NCBI GenBank assembly: GCA_035277545.1
Contig: DATEKI010000019.1
Coordinates: 1-6,455, forward strand
DNA length: 6,455 nucleotides
Source of the DNA: 66-474 sp035277545
GTDB taxonomy: Bacteria > Pseudomonadota > Gammaproteobacteria > Xanthomonadales > Rhodanobacteraceae
Direction of reading: 5' to 3'
Shown here: piece by piece, positions 4,866-6,455 of the stretch
Numbering within the stretch: position 1 is the stretch's first letter
Layout of the letters: each line of letters starts with the position of its first letter
Notes under the pieces: generated by a model
What the model was told of the DNA's origin: nothing
Database searches by the model: none
Seen by the model: the letters and a program-made list of their open reading frames with translations, nothing else
Position numbers and translations under genes: made by a program

Positions 4866-5437
4866 GGCAAGGGAAGTTGGTGCTGCTCGCCCGAATAATC
4901 AAGGCGGCCATCGACGACATGCGCTGCCGACGTGTACGGATGCTCGACCGGCGCGCCCGGTCCCATGATGTGCAACACGCGCGTGCCGTTGAGCTTGAAC
5001 ACGTCGGAGATCAGTCCGCGATGGCAGCGCCACCACACGGCTTCGGAACACATGATCGCGGTGCGCTGCTTCGACGCCAGCGCCTCCAGACGCTCGATGC
5101 CGTCGTGGAATGCCTTGGTCTGCATGTAATCGGCGTAAGCGCGGAACGCCGGATGCCGCCAAGCGGTATTGGGCGAATCCGGCTGCACCTTGCGGCGTCC
5201 GCCCAGTTCGGTGAAGGCTTCATAGCGGATACCGGCGTCCTGCAATCCGTGTTGCAGTGGTTCCACGTTGAAGTGCGGATACTTGCGCGAGCCGGGATAG
5301 TGGCGCACGTCGGCCAGCACTTCGATGCGGTTGTCCTTCAGCAACGCGATGAATTCGTCGAGGCTGCGCGTGGAATGGCCAATGGTCCACAGCGTTTCGG
5401 GCCATTGTGTTTCCCCGGGGTTCTTGCGCGCAGTCAT
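4862..5437 (-). CDS. DUF488 family protein
   Basis: A 191-residue protein with all the conserved DUF488 blocks: TIGHSTRSLDEFIALL (18-33), ADVRHYPGSRKYPHFN (42-57), GIRYEAFTELGGRR (69-82) and the C-terminal CSEAVWWRCHRGLISD (130-145), whose Cys130, Glu132, Cys138, His139 and Arg140 form the family signature. The biochemical role of the family is not established; conserved Cys/His/Arg residues suggest an enzyme or a nucleotide- or metal-binding protein. It heads a two-gene unit with the YhbW-like oxidase, overlapping it by ATGA. No Shine-Dalgarno precedes the ATG at 5437; a -10-like TATGCT ends six bases before it, so a leaderless transcript is possible. It is divergent from yggS. Confidence 0.87.
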   Translation of the reverse strand: MTARKNPGETQWPETLWTIGHSTRSLDEFIALLKDNRIEVLADVRHYPGSRKYPHFNVEPLQHGLQDAGIRYEAFTELGGRRKVQPDSPNTAWRHPAFRAYADYMQTKAFHDGIERLEALASKQRTAIMCSEAVWWRCHRGLISDVFKLNGTRVLHIMGPGAPVEHPYTSAAHVVDGRLDYSGEQHQLPLP

Positions 5438-5495
5438 GTGTCGAGCATACGCGCGTGGAAGGGAACCCGTGTTGTCGCGTATCTATACTTGCGCG
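5438..5495. promoter_or_regulatory. Divergent DUF488 / yggS promoter region, probably leaderless
   Basis: This 58-base spacer serves both directions. On the plus strand TATACT (5484-5489, 5 of 6) ends six bases before the yggS ATG, so transcription would begin at or next to the A of the start codon. On the minus strand TATGCT (about 5444-5449, 4 of 6) ends six bases before the DUF488 ATG. Neither has a good -35. A GTAT-CT-ATAC inverted repeat (5479-5488) overlaps the plus-strand -10. No ribosome site fits either ATG. Confidence 0.5.
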
Positions 5496-6266
5496 ATGAG
5501 CGAATACACCACCGCCAACACCGTCGAGGAATTCCGCCAGCACCTTGCCGACGTGCACGCGCGCATCGCCGCCGCGTGCGCGAAGGCCGGGCGCGATCCC
5601 GCCAGCGTGCGCCTGCTTCCCGTCAGCAAGACGGTATCCGAGGAACGCATCCGCAATGCCTACGCCGCGGGTTGCCACACGCTGGGCGAGAACAAGGTGC
5701 AGGAAGCGCACGGCAAATGGCAAGCGATGACGGACCTGCCCGATTTGCGCTGGGCCATCATCGGCCATCTGCAGACCAACAAGGCCAAGCTGGTCGCCGA
5801 GTTCGCGTCCGAATTCCAGGCGCTGGACAGCCTGCGCGTAGCCGAAGCACTGGACAAACGCCTGCAGGCGCTGGGGCGTTCACTGGACGTGCTGGTGCAG
5901 GTCAACACCTCGAACGAGGAGAGCAAGTTCGGGCTGCCGCCGGATGAAGTCGCGGCGTTCGTCAAAAAGCTGCCGGCGTATTCATCGCTGCGCGTGCGTG
6001 GTCTGATGACGCTGGCGCTGTTCTCGGACGACGCCGCGAAGGTACGCCCGTGCTTCGTGCGCCTGCGCGAGTTGCGCGACCGCCTGCGTCAGTCCACCCC
6101 GGACGGCGTCGCGATGGGCGAGCTCTCGATGGGGATGTCCGGCGACTACGAACTCGCGATCGAGGAGGGTTCTACGATCGTTCGCGTGGGGCAGGCGATC
6201 TTCGGCGCGCGCAAGACGCCGGACAGCGCCTACTGGCCGAACGATGACGCATCGAAAGCGCGTTGA
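5496..6266 (+). CDS. yggS: YggS family pyridoxal-phosphate homeostasis protein (PLPHP/PROSC)
   Basis: A 256-residue PLP-binding protein of the alanine racemase-like N-terminal barrel fold. It binds PLP and helps keep free B6 vitamers and amino-acid pools in balance; no catalytic activity is firmly assigned. Blocks in order: LLPVSKTVSEERI with the PLP lysine Lys45, HTLGENKVQEAHGKW (61-75), WAIIGHLQTNKAKLV (86-100), VLVQVNTSNEESKFGL (132-147), RVRGLMTL (166-173), the phosphate-binding SMGMS (211-215), and EEGSTIVRVGQAIFGAR (223-239). It is about nine residues longer at the N-terminus than E. coli YggS. The ATG at 5496 lacks a ribosome site and looks leaderless. A GTG at 5469 in the same frame has a GGAAGGGA upstream and would add nine residues, but it places the -10 box inside the gene. 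Its frequent neighbours proC and pilT are absent. Confidence 0.95.
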   Translation: MSEYTTANTVEEFRQHLADVHARIAAACAKAGRDPASVRLLPVSKTVSEERIRNAYAAGCHTLGENKVQEAHGKWQAMTDLPDLRWAIIGHLQTNKAKLVAEFASEFQALDSLRVAEALDKRLQALGRSLDVLVQVNTSNEESKFGLPPDEVAAFVKKLPAYSSLRVRGLMTLALFSDDAAKVRPCFVRLRELRDRLRQSTPDGVAMGELSMGMSGDYELAIEEGSTIVRVGQAIFGARKTPDSAYWPNDDASKAR

Positions 6267-6267
6267 G

Positions 6268-6455
6268 TCAGGTCGACAAATCGAGCGAATAGAAGCGCGT
6301 GCCCGGCAGATGCCGCGCGTTGTACGGCGGAATCTCGAGGAATCCCAATCGGCGGTAGAGCGCCTGCGCGGAGACCATGTCCGGCAAGGTGTCCAGGCGC
6401 AACTCGCGATGCCCGGCACGGCGCGCAGCCTCGATCACGGCTAGCACGAGGTGTT
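6268..6455 (-). CDS. GNAT family N-acetyltransferase, C-terminal fragment (5' end beyond position 6455)
   Basis: The minus strand ends with 61 residues in one open frame, closed by TGA at 6268-6270. It begins HLVLAVIEAARRAGHRELRL, continues DTLPDMVSAQALYRRLGF and ends LPGTRFYSLDL. These match the end of the GNAT fold: the helix after the acetyl-CoA P-loop, the LRLDT strand, the SAQALYRRLGF helix and turn, and the last strand. The segment LDTLPxMxxAxxLYRxLGFxEIPPY is typical of a subgroup of small GNAT enzymes of unknown substrate. The acetyl-CoA binding loop itself lies outside the window. The stop codon is one base from that of the convergent yggS, so no terminator fits between them. Confidence 0.85.
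   Translation of the reverse strand, partial: HLVLAVIEAARRAGHRELRLDTLPDMVSAQALYRRLGFLEIPPYNARHLPGTRFYSLDLST

Noticed and set aside
5325..5495. Upstream extension of yggS to the ATG at 5325
   Set aside because: It would overlap the N-terminal coding region of DUF488 and the divergent promoter; family alignment places the start near 5496.
6244..6444. Plus-strand frame of 66 residues at the right edge
   Set aside because: It is the complement of the GNAT acetyltransferase C-terminus, which shows conserved fold motifs on the minus strand.

Overview
The window is GC-rich, gene-dense bacterial chromosome. Codons end mostly in G or C, spacers are short, and several genes are coupled by 4-bp or near-zero spacing. 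The gene types (paired periplasmic monoheme cytochromes c, a PhhB-type pterin dehydratase, a short TonB, a PadR plus HAAS/sensor cassette, YggS) suggest a gammaproteobacterium, most likely of the Lysobacterales (Xanthomonadales), perhaps Rhodanobacteraceae. That placement is inferred from protein resemblance and was not searched. I see no rRNA, tRNA, CRISPR array, insertion sequence or phage gene.

Layout. 1-873 (minus strand): an operon of two secreted class I cytochromes c (start at 775, then 427), running into the first 19 codons of a pterin-4a-carbinolamine dehydratase gene cut by the window edge. A good sigma70-type promoter lies upstream. 874-1212 (minus): an AhpD/carboxymuconolactone decarboxylase-like protein. 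1302-2586 (minus): a two-gene PadR cassette, with a PadR repressor followed after 4 bp by a membrane protein that carries a HAAS-like domain and a duplicated sensor-type membrane domain. 2587-2775: a divergent regulatory region. 2776-3051 (plus): a small, extremely hydrophobic protein of unknown function. 3106-3759 (minus): a TonB protein, convergent with the small membrane gene across a strong hairpin. 3867-5437 (minus): a DUF488 gene and a YhbW-type flavin monooxygenase gene overlapping by ATGA. 5496-6266 (plus): a YggS/PLP-homeostasis protein. 6268-6455 (minus): the C-terminal end of a GNAT acetyltransferase, its stop codon one base from that of yggS.

How the genes fit together. The cytochromes are periplasmic electron carriers. 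The PadR cassette looks like an autoregulated envelope or membrane-sensing unit, and the divergent small membrane gene may belong to it. DUF488 and the YhbW-like oxidase are translationally coupled and so probably function together. The rest looks like ordinary housekeeping gene content.

Most noteworthy signals. An 8-codon upstream ORF ends in an ATGA overlap with the padR start, which has no Shine-Dalgarno of its own. A -10 box sits exactly where yggS (and less clearly DUF488, on the opposite strand) would be transcribed without a leader. Two monoheme cytochromes stand in tandem and resemble a split cytochrome c4. I found no convincing new defence or mobile system.
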